In this document: positions 35,908 through 46,081 of the stretch, one piece after another
Layout of the letters: every line of letters starts with the position of its first letter
Numbering within the stretch: the first letter of the stretch is position 1
Assembly (NCBI GenBank): GCA_963841205.1
Contig: CAWJCH010000013.1
Coordinates: 1-64,000 of the forward strand
DNA from: CAWAWP01 sp963841205
Lineage (GTDB): Bacteria; Chloroflexota; Ktedonobacteria; Ktedonobacterales; JADMIN01
Reading direction: 5' to 3'
DNA length: 64,000 bases
The notes under the pieces: model-generated
The model's database searches: none
Seen by the model: the letters and a program-made list of their open reading frames with translations, nothing else
What the model was told of the DNA's origin: nothing
Translations under genes and position numbers: made by a program

Positions 35908-36558
35908 ATGAGTTCGAGCAACCTCGATGGCGAAGGGCAGCGTGCCCCCGTCAGCGATCAGCGTCAGGCAAAACGACAACGCCTGCTAGAGGCGGCCGCC
36001 GGTGAGTTCGCGCGCTGGGGCTTCGAGCGCGCGAATATCAACACCATCTCCGAACAGGCGGGCTTCGGCAAGGGCACCGTTTACCTTTACACCGCCAGCA
36101 AAGAGCAGCTCTTCCGCGACGTGCTTGAGGAGATCGGGCGTCAAACCTCCTCGGTCTTGGATCGTTCGCTTGCGGAAAGCGCCGGACATCCGCCTGAGCA
36201 ACGCCTGCACGACTTGGTGAATGCCTTCTCCGATCTTGCCATCGATCACCCTGACTTCATCCGGTTGCAGGCGAGTGCACTCTTTGGCGTGAATCGGCAG
36301 TTCCAGGAAGTGTGCGCCGGAGTATTGCGGGGAATCGCGGGCACGCTCGCGGACACCTTCCAGGCCGAGGAAGCGGCAGGCCAGATTCGCCCGGTGTCAC
36401 CCAACGCGCTGGCGATGCTCTTGCTGGGCACCCTCCAACTCTTAGCGCTGCTTCCCGAGGCGCTCGGATCGAATACCATCGACGCGGCGACGTGGCGGGG
36501 GGTTGTGAACGACGTACTGTGGCACGGGCTGCGGCCGCAAGAAGGTGATCGGCAATGA
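35908..36558 (+). CDS. TetR/AcrR-family regulator
   Basis: 216 residues. The N-terminal HTH is typical: RLLEAAAGEFARWGFERANI, ISEQAGFGKGTVYLYTASKE. The helical ligand domain follows (DLVNAFSDLAIDHPDFIRLQ). ATG 35908 has GGAGGAGCGG directly upstream; a GTG at 35896 is possible. The CLC transporter gene starts 88 bp downstream on the same strand, so the two probably share the operator-controlled promoter. Confidence 0.85.
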   Translation: MSSSNLDGEGQRAPVSDQRQAKRQRLLEAAAGEFARWGFERANINTISEQAGFGKGTVYLYTASKEQLFRDVLEEIGRQTSSVLDRSLAESAGHPPEQRLHDLVNAFSDLAIDHPDFIRLQASALFGVNRQFQEVCAGVLRGIAGTLADTFQAEEAAGQIRPVSPNALAMLLLGTLQLLALLPEALGSNTIDAATWRGVVNDVLWHGLRPQEGDRQ

Positions 36559-36645
36559 GGAGATCTGATCGCGGCAGCCCAGCGGTTCAACAATCTGGCG
36601 TTACCGCTCGACTCCAAGCGCACGTACAGAAATGGATGTCGGGCC

Positions 36646-39069
36646 TTGTTGATAGCCTCTCGATCCCGCGGGTGCGACGTACGCGAACATGCAGGGCTGG
36701 TCGCGACGGAGCAGGGAGTGCTCGCCTCCTATAACCGCTACGGTCGAGCGTACTTCCAACGCTGGCTGGTCATCGGAGCCCTGATTGGCGTGGTCGCTGG
36801 CGTTGGCGCCATTCTCTTCGCGTCGGCGATCGCGTTCTGCACGCACCTCCTGCTCGGAGCTATTGCCGGCTTCACCCCGCCCAGCCCGGCAGGTGAGGGG
36901 CCGACGCTGCTCACGCCGATCGGCCATCCCTGGCTCCTCCCGGTGGTGACGACCCTCGGCGGCCTGCTTACGGGCCTCATCGTCTTCACCTTGGCTCCCG
37001 AAGCGGAAGGGCACGGGACGGATGCCGCCATTGAAGCGTTTCATGAGAAGGAAGGCCGCATCCGTGGGCGCATCCCCTTCGTCAAGCTCATCGCCTCGGC
37101 GATCACCATCGGGTCGGGCGGCAGCGCGGGTCGCGAGGGGCCGACCGCACAGATCTCCGCCGGCTTCGGCTCGTGGCTCGGCAGTATCTTGCATCTCGAC
37201 GAGCATGACCGACGCATCGCCATGGCGGCGGGCATCGGCTCGGGCATCGGCTCGATCTTCAAAGCGCCCTTCGGGGGCGCGCTGCTCAGCGCAGAGATCC
37301 TCTACAAGCGCGACTTTGAGGTGGATGCGCTCTTCCCTTCGTTCGTCGCTTCGGCCATCGGCTTTACGATCTACGGCGCCTGGGCCGGCTGGACGCCCGT
37401 CTTCGGCCCGGGAAACGAGTACACCTTCACCCAAGCTACCAGCCTGATCGGCTACCTCATCCTGGGCTTGTGTGCCGGGCTGGTCGGATTGCTCTACCCC
37501 AAGACGCTCTATGGCGTGCGCGACCTGTTTCGCAGGATTCGCATCCCCAACTACTTCAAGCCGGCCATCGGCGGCCTCCTCGTCGGGCTGATCGGGCTCG
37601 TGCTTCCTGAGGCATTGGGCATGGGCTACGGCTATGTCCAGTTCGGTGTCAACAGCGACTTCACCCATTTGGCCGCGTGGCTGCTCTTCGCACTCGTCTT
37701 CGTCAAGATCCTGGCGACTTCACTCACGATCGGCAGCGGTGGGAGTGGTGGCGTCTTCGGCCCGGGAATGGTGATCGGCGGCTTTCTGGGCGGCGCACTC
37801 TGGGCAGGGCTCCACGCGGTCGCCCCTGGTTTGGTAGCCGGCACCAACGCCGGAGCATTCGTCGTGGTCGGCATGGGAGCGTTCTTCGGGGGCATCGCCA
37901 AGGCACCCCTTGCGGTCATCTTGATGGTTGCCGAGATGACGGGGGAGTACTCCCTAATCGCGCCGGCCATGCTCACCACAATGGTCGCCTACCTCGTCAC
38001 CGGCGAAGCCAGCATCTACGAGAGCCAGGTCCCTACCCGGCTCGACTCGCCGGCCCACAAGAACGACTTCGCCTTGCCGCTGTTGCAGAGCTTGACGGTT
38101 CACGACGCGATGAGCGAGGGGGCTGGCGGCGCGCTGGCCACGGCGATGCCGGACACGCCGCTGCCCCGCCTAGCTGAGATATTTGAAAACAAGATAGCGG
38201 CGAGTATCCCCATCGTCGCCGAGGGACGGCTGCTCGGGATGGTGACAGCCGCCGATTTGGCGCGAGTTCCGGTGGCTGATCTCCCGCTGGCGCGCGCTCG
38301 CCAGGTGATGTCACGGCGCGTGTTACGTGCCTACCCCGACGAGTCGCTGTACCAAGCGTGGTTGCGCATGACACGTGCGGGAGTGCGCCAACTTGCGGTG
38401 GTAGACGAGGCTGAACCGGGTCGTCTGCTTGGCATTGTGACAGCCCGCTCCATTTCGCAACTGATGCAGGTTCCTCAACTTCGCCAGCTCGTAAGTGCGA
38501 ACGCCCAAGGACCTTCACTCGCCTTGCAGAGGGGTCAGGGAATCTCGTTGCCACACCCGGAATCCGGGCCACCATCCACAGGGGAGGTCGCGGGTGCAGT
38601 GTCGCATGCCGATCCAACGGCTCGCACATCGGTGAGCGAAGATCCGCTGCGACGTACGCGGGTTGGGGAGGTGATGTTGACTACACCCCGCCTTGTCGCC
38701 GAGAGAAGCCCCATCTCGCACGCCCGTCAACTGTTGGAGGAACGCGGCGCGGCCCTCATGGTTGTGGACGGAGAGGGCAGGTTGGTTGGCATCGTCACGC
38801 GGTCCGATCTGCGCGGTCGGCAAGATCGCGAGCAAGGACGACAGGTGACGGTGGGCGACATCGCCGTGCGTAATCTCGTCACCACGCGGGCCGACGAGGT
38901 ACTTCGAGCGGCCGTGCGACGGATGAACCAGCTAGGGTTGCGCCAGTTGCCCGTTGTGCAGGATGAACTGCCGGCACCACCGCTCGGGCTGCTGCGCAGA
39001 AGTGACGTGTTGGCGGTCTATGGGTTGTCTGACGATACAGAGTGCACGTCTCGCGGCCACTGGGAATGA
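36646..39069 (+). CDS. CLC-family chloride channel/antiporter with four CBS domains
   Basis: 807 residues. The N-terminal 430 residues form the CLC membrane domain. The gating glutamate is in GSGGSAGREGPTAQ, and GGVFGPGMVIGG is the GxFxP region. The usual GSGIP loop is EGHGTDAA here, so the central serine is replaced by histidine. The C-terminal half contains CBS-type repeats (SLTVHDAMSEGAGG; ARQVMSRRVLRAYPDESLYQ; VGEVMLTTPRLVAERSPISH; VGDIAVRNLVTTRADEVLRA), which often bind adenosine nucleotides. Likely a membrane Cl-/H+ exchanger or channel. The TTG start at 36646 is uncertain; GTG 36718 is an alternative near the first helix. Confidence 0.85.
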   Translation: MLIASRSRGCDVREHAGLVATEQGVLASYNRYGRAYFQRWLVIGALIGVVAGVGAILFASAIAFCTHLLLGAIAGFTPPSPAGEGPTLLTPIGHPWLLPVVTTLGGLLTGLIVFTLAPEAEGHGTDAAIEAFHEKEGRIRGRIPFVKLIASAITIGSGGSAGREGPTAQISAGFGSWLGSILHLDEHDRRIAMAAGIGSGIGSIFKAPFGGALLSAEILYKRDFEVDALFPSFVASAIGFTIYGAWAGWTPVFGPGNEYTFTQATSLIGYLILGLCAGLVGLLYPKTLYGVRDLFRRIRIPNYFKPAIGGLLVGLIGLVLPEALGMGYGYVQFGVNSDFTHLAAWLLFALVFVKILATSLTIGSGGSGGVFGPGMVIGGFLGGALWAGLHAVAPGLVAGTNAGAFVVVGMGAFFGGIAKAPLAVILMVAEMTGEYSLIAPAMLTTMVAYLVTGEASIYESQVPTRLDSPAHKNDFALPLLQSLTVHDAMSEGAGGALATAMPDTPLPRLAEIFENKIAASIPIVAEGRLLGMVTAADLARVPVADLPLARARQVMSRRVLRAYPDESLYQAWLRMTRAGVRQLAVVDEAEPGRLLGIVTARSISQLMQVPQLRQLVSANAQGPSLALQRGQGISLPHPESGPPSTGEVAGAVSHADPTARTSVSEDPLRRTRVGEVMLTTPRLVAERSPISHARQLLEERGAALMVVDGEGRLVGIVTRSDLRGRQDREQGRQVTVGDIAVRNLVTTRADEVLRAAVRRMNQLGLRQLPVVQDELPAPPLGLLRRSDVLAVYGLSDDTECTSRGHWE

Positions 39070-39394
39070 CGACGACTCGCGAGACGGGCCGTGAGCGGAG
39101 TGACGCCCGGCCTCAGTACTCTGGGCGATTGCTCTTGATAGGCCAAGAGCTGCTTCAGCTCCTCGGAAGGTGTCAGATCGCCGCAGTGGGCGACGGGTGC
39201 CAGATGCTCTGGCTATCCCACCGCGAACGATGAGCCGTATCCTAGCAGTAAGGAGGCACAGACAGCCCAATTGGAAGGGTCATCATTGTGTTTTCGTGTG
39301 ACTGACCGGGCAGTCGTAAGTCATGCACTGTTGGCCGCACGCTCTGCGATCACTCTCACACAGAGACGCGCCCATACGAATGGAGAATGTGCCA
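39070..39394. other. intergenic, nothing recognised
   Basis: No gene, hairpin or repeat seen between the CLC and ABC genes. Confidence 0.5.
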
Positions 39395-40040
39395 ATGTTC
39401 GCTCCCGCGCTCCGTGCCACGGGGCTCTTCAAGTCATTCGGTCGGCATCACGTGCTGCGCGGTGTCGGTTTCGAGTTGCGGCCCGGCACGCTCGTCGGTA
39501 TCGTCGGCGAGAACGGCTCTGGCAAGTCCACGCTGCTGCGTATCCTCTCTGGCGAGTTGCGTCCCGACGCTGGAGATGTCGAGGTTGCCGGGGACCTGGG
39601 CTACTGTCCGCAGGCCGTGGTGCTCAACGAGACGCTGACTGTCGATCAGCACCTCGACTACTTCCGCGCCGCCTATCGGCTGGGTGATCTTGGCCGCGCC
39701 GACGCGCTCGTCGAGGCGCTGGCTTATTCCGCAGTACCGCCGTTCGCCGGTCGGCACGCTCAGCGGCGGCACCAAGCAGAAGCTCAACCTCACCCTCGCC
39801 CTGATGCACGATCCCGCCGTGTTGCTGCTCGACGAGCCGTATCAGGGCTTCGACTGGGAGACCTACCTGCGCTTCTGGGAGATCGCCGCGGACTTGCGCG
39901 CCCGCGGGAAGGCGATCCTCGTCATCTCGCACCTGATCTTCGACCAGCAGCGCTTCGACACCGTCTATCAACTGCAGGACGGCCGGTTGCAGCCAGTGAC
40001 GAGCCCGGTCGCCTCAGCAACCGCAGAGGAGGTCCACTGA
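39395..40040 (+). pseudogene. ABC-2 exporter ATP-binding subunit, frameshifted
   Basis: Walker A GENGSGKST, Q-loop region GYCPQAVVLNETLTV, signature LSGGTKQKL, Walker B AVLLLDEPYQG and the switch histidine LVISHL are all present. The reading frame changes between the Q-loop and the signature, near 39720..39735 (ALVEALAY then SQYRRSPVGTL), by one base. ATG 39395 follows GGAGAATG. The stop overlaps the permease start by one base (TGATG). If the shift is a sequence error the subunit is complete at about 215 residues. Confidence 0.75.
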
Positions 40041-40836
40041 TGTTCCGTGCGTGGGTCACCAGCGTGCGCTATGCGCTCATCGAGCAGGCGCGCAACCGCT
40101 TCGCGCTCGGTCTGCTGGTCATCTTCGTGCCGGTGTGGGACGGGCTGTTCGGCGCGCTCATCCCCTCCACCCCCGTCGCATTCAAGCTGCAGAGCACCGG
40201 CGCCTTCCTTCAGGTCAACGGCCACGACCTCACGGTGCTGACCTCGGGCTTCAACGCCATCACGCTCATCGTGGCCTTCATGATCTTCGCCGCCGCCCGC
40301 CGGAATGCCGCATTCGACCGTCGGCTCGTCCTGGCGGGGCTGCCCCAGCCGGTGGCCCTGGCGGCCAAGACGACGGCCATCGTCGTGGTCTCGGTGCTGG
40401 TCTCGCTGTATGCGACGCTCGTGCTGCAGGTGTTCTGGCGGCCCACGGGGTTGGTGGGCTTTGGCGCGGTCTGGCTCGGCTACCTGCTGGACGCGCTGAT
40501 CTACGGGGCGCTCGGGCTACTGCTGGGGGTGCTGGTCTCCAGCGAGCTGGCCGGCTTCTTCCTCATCATCATGATCAGCCTGATGGACACCCTCCTGCAG
40601 GCACCCATCGAGAACCCGCTGGCCAACAAGGATTTCCTGGCGGCCTTCCCCACGTATGGGCCGATGCAGGTGGCCGTGAGCGGCGGGTTCGGCCATGGTG
40701 TGCCCGGCGGGGGGATCGTGCTATCGCTCGCCTGGTTCGCGGCTTCGCGCTGGTGGGGCTGGCGATCTTCTGGCTGCGTACGCGGGCATGGGACGGAAGG
40801 AGGCAGGTAAGTGTAGCGCCGACAACAGCAAGGTAG
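40040..40836 (+). pseudogene. ABC-2 type permease, frameshift in last helix
   Basis: About six hydrophobic segments (GLLVIFVPVWDGLFGALI, FNAITLIVAFMIFAAARR, TTAIVVVSVLVSLYATLVLQ, LIYGALGLLLGVLVSSELAG, FFLIIMISLMDTLL). The final helix needs one more G near 40741 to read AWFAGFALVGLAIFWLRTRAW and end at 40836; as given, the frame ends at 40810. It is coupled to the ATPase gene before it. Substrate unknown. Confidence 0.75.
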
Positions 40837-41461
40837 GTGTCTCGGCTACACGGCACGGCAGATGGTGACGCGGATACGCATGAGCAGACTGGTGTACCGC
40901 GCGGCCAATCGTCACGGCATAGGTACAAGCGAGAGACAGATTGGCCTTGGGCGTGCATGGTGTGGGTTGACCAGCCTAGCGTTGAGAGAACGCGACCACG
41001 GTGGTACGGTTCGCTACGCAAGCCTGGATTACGGTCGGTCAGATAGAGCGATACAGAGCAGACGATCACAGTGAGGGATGCCAAAGCAGCCCCGAACCGC
41101 AGACCGCACCGAGGCGGGCGGTGTATACGTTGAACCCAGCTTCGCCCGGGATGGAGTGCGGACGGCGCTCCCTGGGAGCACCAAGGTCGATCTACGTTTG
41201 TTTGCTATAGATCGATAGGCGAACTCGGCCTGTCGAGCACACGGGCGTCTCCCTCTGGAGCCGCACCGTGATCGTTCTGGTCTGGTCTGATCGCTTACCT
41301 GGACGGCGACCAGGCTTGGAGCCTGCGACAAGCCGGGGAGCACGAGCTTGCCGTGTGCTGCGTGTCCTACGGCTGACCGACCGTGCCCCCCCCATCACCT
41401 GACGCCGGACGCGGTGCGCCAGGAGGGGACCGCCGTAACGCCGTCACCACCTGCTTACCTG
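40837..41461. other. intergenic, one repeat
   Basis: No gene supported. It carries the second copy of the 24-bp repeat (41389..41412) near its right end. Confidence 0.5.
41389..41412 (+). repeat. 24-bp direct repeat, copy 2
   Basis: Identical to 35563..35586. It lies 50 bp from the stop of the small gene at 41462, as the first copy lies close to the end of the Prim-Pol element. Confidence 0.75.
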
Positions 41462-41698
41462 TTAGCGCCTGACGCCCGGAGCCTTTGCGTACCGGCGTAG
41501 CTGCTTGAGCGCCTCCAGGAAGTCGTGGACGTTCGTGGTGGCCTGTGGGTCATACCACTCGGCCAGCACCGGCCCCGCCTCATCCTCCGCGAAGAAGAAG
41601 TTGACGAACCCGTCGTCCGCCGGTTCGGTGTGGTCGAGCTTCACCCCCTTGGCAATGATGTACCCGGCGGCATAGAGGTCCCGTACCTGGATAAGCAT
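41462..41698 (-). CDS. small protein resembling DUF5659
   Basis: 78 residues: MLIQVRDLYAAGYIIAKGVK, DGFVNFFFAEDEAGPVLAEW, HDFLEALKQLRRYAK. Same layout as the element protein at 33488..33712. The ORF continues upstream but its leader is alanine/glycine-rich shadow sequence. Divergent from the gene at 41822. Probably part of an element remnant. Confidence 0.55.
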   Translation of the reverse strand: MLIQVRDLYAAGYIIAKGVKLDHTEPADDGFVNFFFAEDEAGPVLAEWYDPQATTNVHDFLEALKQLRRYAKAPGVRR

Positions 41699-41821
41699 CG
41701 CCCGTTTCCCTTCTCGCTCGCTCGCTTCCCGTTCGCCCGCACGTGCAGTAGCAAGGGCGATGCCACACCACACGCGCGGCAGGGAGGATGTTCCCGCCGT
41801 ACACAGCAAAGGATTTGCACC

Positions 41822-42040
41822 GTGAACAAGTTGATACTGGACAGCGACGCCAAGCAGGCCATCTACGCCGAGGTGATCGCCTTGGGCCGCGACCCCACCG
41901 ACGCCGACGCCCACCGCATCGCCCTCGTCTACGCCGCCACCTTCATCGTCGGCCTCGCCGCCCAGCAGGCCGGACGCGGCGACCTCATCCGCTCGCCCAC
42001 CCGCGTGCTCGCTCACACCTGGGAGGGCCTGTTAGAATGA
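41822..42040 (+). CDS. hypothetical 72-residue protein
   Basis: GTG start with AAAGGA upstream. It reads MNKLILDSDAKQAIYAEVIA, then DADAHRIALVYAATFIVGLA. Helical, not recognised. Divergent partner of the small gene at 41698, 123 bp apart. Confidence 0.55.
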   Translation: MNKLILDSDAKQAIYAEVIALGRDPTDADAHRIALVYAATFIVGLAAQQAGRGDLIRSPTRVLAHTWEGLLE

Positions 42041-42073
42041 GTTAGGAAGCGCTCTCGAACACGCTCAAAGCGC

Positions 42074-43003
42074 TCAGGTGATCGTGAGCACGATCTTGCC
42101 CCGAGGATGTCCGTGTAGTCCTGCCTCGTAGGCCCGACGAGCTTCAGCTAGCGGAAAGACCTGATCGACAATGGGCCGAACCAGTCCCGCATCGATCAAG
42201 CTACCGATCTGGCGCAATTGCTCACCGCTCGGTTCGACAATGAACCAGACGAAGCGTACCTCTGGTCGCAGTGCCTGGTTCGTCGGGCGTGGGCTGACGA
42301 TGGAGACCAAGACACCTCTCTCCCTCACCACCTGCCACGAGCGGGTCAGGGTGTCCCCGCCCACCACATCAAAGACGACATCCACGTCGTGCGCCACGTC
42401 CTCAAAGCGGGTGGTCGCATAGTCGATGATCTGATCGGCTCCCAGGTCGCGCACGAAATCGATGTCGCGTGCGGAGGCGGTCGCAAGCACCTGCGCCCCG
42501 GCCCAGTGGGCGAATTGCACCGCATAGGTCCCCACGCCGCCTGCCGCGCCGTGAATCAACACCCGTTGTCCCTTCGACACCTGGGCGTGGATGAAGAGCG
42601 CCTGCCAGGCAGTCAGCGCCGAGAGTGGCACCGCCGCCGCCTGCACGTCATCGAGCGTGTGCGGCTTGGGGGCGAGCTCGCTTGGCACTACCAGCGCGTA
42701 TTCGGCCTCAGCCCCATCGCGATCATCGGCGAGCCTGGCATAGACGGCGTCACCGACGGCGACCTCGGTGATGCCAGCGCCCACCTCGGCCACGACGCCG
42801 GAGAGATCGCGGCCGGGAATCGGCAATGGACGAGGCTCGCCAGCCGCGGTCTGGTACGTTTCATCCCACTGCAACTCCGTGACGATAATTGCCGCCGCCG
42901 CCACGCGTACCAGGACTTCTCCAGGGCCAGGATGCGGCTTGGGCACCTCGTCATAGACGAGATGGTCGGGTCCACCTCGCCCATGGATGCGAATCGCTTT
43001 CAT
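42074..43003 (-). CDS. NADP-dependent MDR-family oxidoreductase
   Basis: 309-residue quinone-oxidoreductase/zinc-free alcohol-dehydrogenase type. A GroES-like N-terminus (GRGGPDHLVYDEVPKPHPGP, PGRDLSGVVAEVGAGITEV) precedes a Rossmann domain with the coenzyme motif HGAAGGVGTYAVQFA. The catalytic-zinc ligands of true alcohol dehydrogenases are absent. It reduces activated double bonds or quinones with NADPH in relatives. AAGGAG precedes the ATG. Single gene. Confidence 0.85.
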   Translation of the reverse strand: MKAIRIHGRGGPDHLVYDEVPKPHPGPGEVLVRVAAAAIIVTELQWDETYQTAAGEPRPLPIPGRDLSGVVAEVGAGITEVAVGDAVYARLADDRDGAEAEYALVVPSELAPKPHTLDDVQAAAVPLSALTAWQALFIHAQVSKGQRVLIHGAAGGVGTYAVQFAHWAGAQVLATASARDIDFVRDLGADQIIDYATTRFEDVAHDVDVVFDVVGGDTLTRSWQVVRERGVLVSIVSPRPTNQALRPEVRFVWFIVEPSGEQLRQIGSLIDAGLVRPIVDQVFPLAEARRAYEAGLHGHPRGKIVLTIT

Positions 43004-43696
43004 CCTGTCGTGCTCCTTCTATCGTGCTCCCTCTGAGTATCTATCCTGGTTAGTCTGGCTCTGGTTGGGCAGAACGAGCGGAGAGACCAGCCCAGGAAGT
43101 AGGCATCGGACAGCGCCATGGTTCACCTCTGCCAGGGGCTTAACCGGCCAGCGAGACCTTACGCGCCCACATGCCCAGAAAGTACGCGGAGAGACTTACC
43201 AGAGCGTAACCGTGCGCGACACCTCGCTTACGATTGCGGCACGCGTGACACCGTTGGAGAATCGCGCTCCGTTCTCCTGGTGAGGTCGCGGCGGGGCGGG
43301 GCAACAAACGACAACGGTCTGGTGCGACAGGGTAATCGTTGCGCCGCGTGCCATCGTCACCCCCGATCGCACAGTTTCAATGCGGTGGTAATGCGCTGGC
43401 AACCCTCGTTAACCTCCGCCGGATACACTTCGTCATACGAAGCCCAAGGCGATTGAGCGGCTTCCGGTGCGGGACAGCGCCGCGTCGCAGCGGTCGACAC
43501 TTCCAGACGCCCCTAAGATGCCTCAGTCGTAGGCGTCGCCCAGATGGTATGGCAGGGGGCCTCTGGTGGCTCCACAGGGTCATGGGGTGCGTGCTGGCGC
43601 GGACTGCGTGCCCGTCGTCGGCCGGAGCGCATGTGCGCGTCCCGTACGTCAGGCAGCGGTTTGCTGCTGCTCGCCGGGAAGGCGCAGGGTGACACG
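43004..43696. other. long intergenic region, nothing recognised
   Basis: About 690 bp without a supported gene. The open frame before the kinase start has no protein-like pattern. Confidence 0.45.
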
Positions 43697-45679
43697 ATGG
43701 CGGACACCCCAGCGACGCGCGACACAGCTCCACGCACTGCTCTGCTCAGGAGCATTGCGGACGATCACGTGCTGCTCGGCGCATTCCTGGTCTGTCTCCT
43801 CCTGATCGCCTACCAGCTGAGCGTCACGCTGCTTCAGTCGCCATGGATCAAGCCGGTCACCGATTGGCTGCGCACTGGGCTCGCCTGGCCCCAGTTCCTT
43901 GTGGTGGCCTGGGTCGCTATGCATCTGCTCCGCACGCATCGACCGGGTGCGGTCGCCTGGTGCTACGCCGCACTGGGCATGCTGTCCTACGCGGTGGCCC
44001 GCACCACCTGGACAATTGCGGATGTTGCTCTTTATCCGCATGGCGTGCCCTTCCCAAGCCTGCCCGATCTCTTCTTCATCTTGCAGTATCCCTGCTTCGT
44101 CATCGGCTTGGTCTTCGCCCCCGCGCTTGGCCGCTGGCTGCCCGGCTTGCGGACCATGCTCGATGGGCTGCTGTGGATGAGCGCCATCACCGCCCTCTCG
44201 TGGTACTTCGTGCTGTTGCCCATCGCCCGACAAACGGGCGTATCGCCGCTCGCCAAGCAGATCAGCATGTTCTATCAATTTGGCGATCTCGTCCTCGTCT
44301 ACGGCCTCGTCGTGGCGCTGGCCCGACCACGCCGCACGAGCCGGACGGTGCTGGTGATGTCCCTGCTGAGCCTGGCGGTCATGTCGCTCTTCGTGGGGGA
44401 TACCTGGGCCACCCTGCAGCTGTTCCACCCGCCACAGACCTATCGCGGGGGCAGCTGGCCCGACCTGTTCCGGTTCATCTTCTATCTGCTCCTTCCCTTG
44501 GCCGGTTTGGTATGGCTGCGCCTCCGCCCCGGCGCGGTGCTGGCTCGTGCTCCGGATCGCGCAGACCGCCTGTCGTGGCGGGACCTCCTGGAGGGCATCT
44601 CCTTCGTCTTGCCGAGCCTCGCGGTCGTAGCAGCCGGCGTGGCGATCGACTCACATGCGGTGCTCACCGCGCACAACAGGGCAAACCTCCTGCTTCCTGC
44701 AGTGGTGGGCTTCATCCTGCTCTTGCTCGCCACCCTGCAGCCAGCGGTCACGGTCCTCGAGCAGAAACAGCTACGCCGCGAGCGTGACGCGGCTCGTGCA
44801 CACGAGCGCGCGGTCCAGCTGGCACAGGAGCGCATGGAGACCTTCCTGGCCGTGGTTGCCCATGAGTTAAAGACCCCGCTCACCAGCCTCATCGGCAACG
44901 TCGACCTGATGGCCCACCGTCTGGATGCCATCTTGCGCCACGACGCCAGTCGCGAGGGCTACGCCCGCGGCGCGACGGTGCAGCGCACGCTGGTCGGGTA
45001 CTGTCAGCAGAGTCTGCGGCGTATGGGACGGCTGGTGGAGGATGTGCTCGACGAGACGCGCATTCACCGTGGTCAACTCGCGTTGCGCCTGGAGCCTTGC
45101 GATTTGGCCGCGGTGGTCGGCGCGGCGGTAGCGGAACAGGCGGCACCTAACCCTGAGCGTTCCATCCACTGGGGCACCGAGGCGTCCCCAGTTCCAGTCA
45201 TGGCGGATGCCGGCCGCATCGCACAGGTCATCGCCAACTTGGTGAGCAACGCCCTCAAGTTCTCGCGCGGCGACCAGGCGGTGGAGGTGCGCGTCTGTCC
45301 CACGGAGGGGGTGGCTCGCGTCACCGTTCACGACGACGGGGTCGGCATCCCCCCGGCGGAGCAACCCCACATCTGGGAGCAGTTCTACCAGGCGGAGGGA
45401 GCGACAGTGCAGAGTGGCTCGCAGGTCGGTGTGGGCATGGGCCTCTACATCAGCAAGGCGATTGTCGAGCGACACCACGGCCAGATCGGCATCGAGAGTG
45501 CGCCCGGCCGGGGCACAACCATCTGGTTTACCCTGCCCCTGGCCTCCTCGTCCCTGGCGTTCTCCTGCTCCTCGCTCTTGGCCGCCTCAACACCGAAGGA
45601 CGATGTGCCTCGTTCTGCATCGCTACCGGCGTCTAGCGGCTACACGCAGGCACGGCCAGGGGACGAGCGAAACACCTGA
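43697..45679 (+). CDS. membrane sensor histidine kinase
   Basis: 660 residues. The N-terminal half has about nine hydrophobic segments forming a membrane sensor without a large extracellular loop. A coiled linker (VLEQKQLRRERDAARAHERA) leads to the HisKA domain with AVVAHELKTPLTSLIGN (phospho-His), then the HATPase: N-box IANLVSNALKFS, G1 VHDDGVGIP, G2 GVGMGLYISKAIVERHHGQ. The C-terminal 45 residues are low-complexity. ATG 43697 is chosen because the first helix follows soon after; the ribosome site (GAAGG) is weak. No response-regulator gene is adjacent, so it is an orphan kinase. Confidence 0.85.
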   Translation: MADTPATRDTAPRTALLRSIADDHVLLGAFLVCLLLIAYQLSVTLLQSPWIKPVTDWLRTGLAWPQFLVVAWVAMHLLRTHRPGAVAWCYAALGMLSYAVARTTWTIADVALYPHGVPFPSLPDLFFILQYPCFVIGLVFAPALGRWLPGLRTMLDGLLWMSAITALSWYFVLLPIARQTGVSPLAKQISMFYQFGDLVLVYGLVVALARPRRTSRTVLVMSLLSLAVMSLFVGDTWATLQLFHPPQTYRGGSWPDLFRFIFYLLLPLAGLVWLRLRPGAVLARAPDRADRLSWRDLLEGISFVLPSLAVVAAGVAIDSHAVLTAHNRANLLLPAVVGFILLLLATLQPAVTVLEQKQLRRERDAARAHERAVQLAQERMETFLAVVAHELKTPLTSLIGNVDLMAHRLDAILRHDASREGYARGATVQRTLVGYCQQSLRRMGRLVEDVLDETRIHRGQLALRLEPCDLAAVVGAAVAEQAAPNPERSIHWGTEASPVPVMADAGRIAQVIANLVSNALKFSRGDQAVEVRVCPTEGVARVTVHDDGVGIPPAEQPHIWEQFYQAEGATVQSGSQVGVGMGLYISKAIVERHHGQIGIESAPGRGTTIWFTLPLASSSLAFSCSSLLAASTPKDDVPRSASLPASSGYTQARPGDERNT

Positions 45680-46081
45680 TCCGCTGACTACCCTCGGAGA
45701 CCCCTGGAGACCCCTGGAGACCCGTGGAGAGCCGCCCCCCTGGCAACCGTTTCGGCGCGCTGCTGAGCGGTGTCGGACGCACAGAATGCCGTATACCATT
45801 TCGCACTGCACCACGACACCGTTATAGACTGATACATCGCCAAGATGGTGGCCTGTCGCGAGGGCGGAAAGTCGTACTCCAACAGTGTGTGCGACCGCGT
45901 ATGAGAGATTTGCGAATGAACGAAGCAGGGGCCGAGGAACTTGCCACCGAGATCAATCGCTATCCCCGCTGCTGCTGACGGCGAAAATTGACCCAGGCGG
46001 ACACCAACCAAGGGTGGGTCACGTTTCGCCGTCACCCCTGGGTCATTTCCACGGAACTGCCGCATATTTGATGATCCAGGG
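45680..46081. other. intergenic with 10-bp tandem repeat
   Basis: No gene supported; see the repeat at 45696..45730. Confidence 0.5.
45696..45730 (+). repeat. GGAGACCCCT tandem repeat, 3.5 units
   Basis: Three 10-bp units (the third with one change) plus GGAGA, directly after the kinase stop. Confidence 0.8.

Noticed and set aside
35563..41412. The 24-bp repeat pair as att sites of one element
   Set aside because: The intervening genes (TetR, CLC, ABC) look chromosomal and there is no integrase; translation similarity beyond the 24 bp suggests shared gene tails instead.
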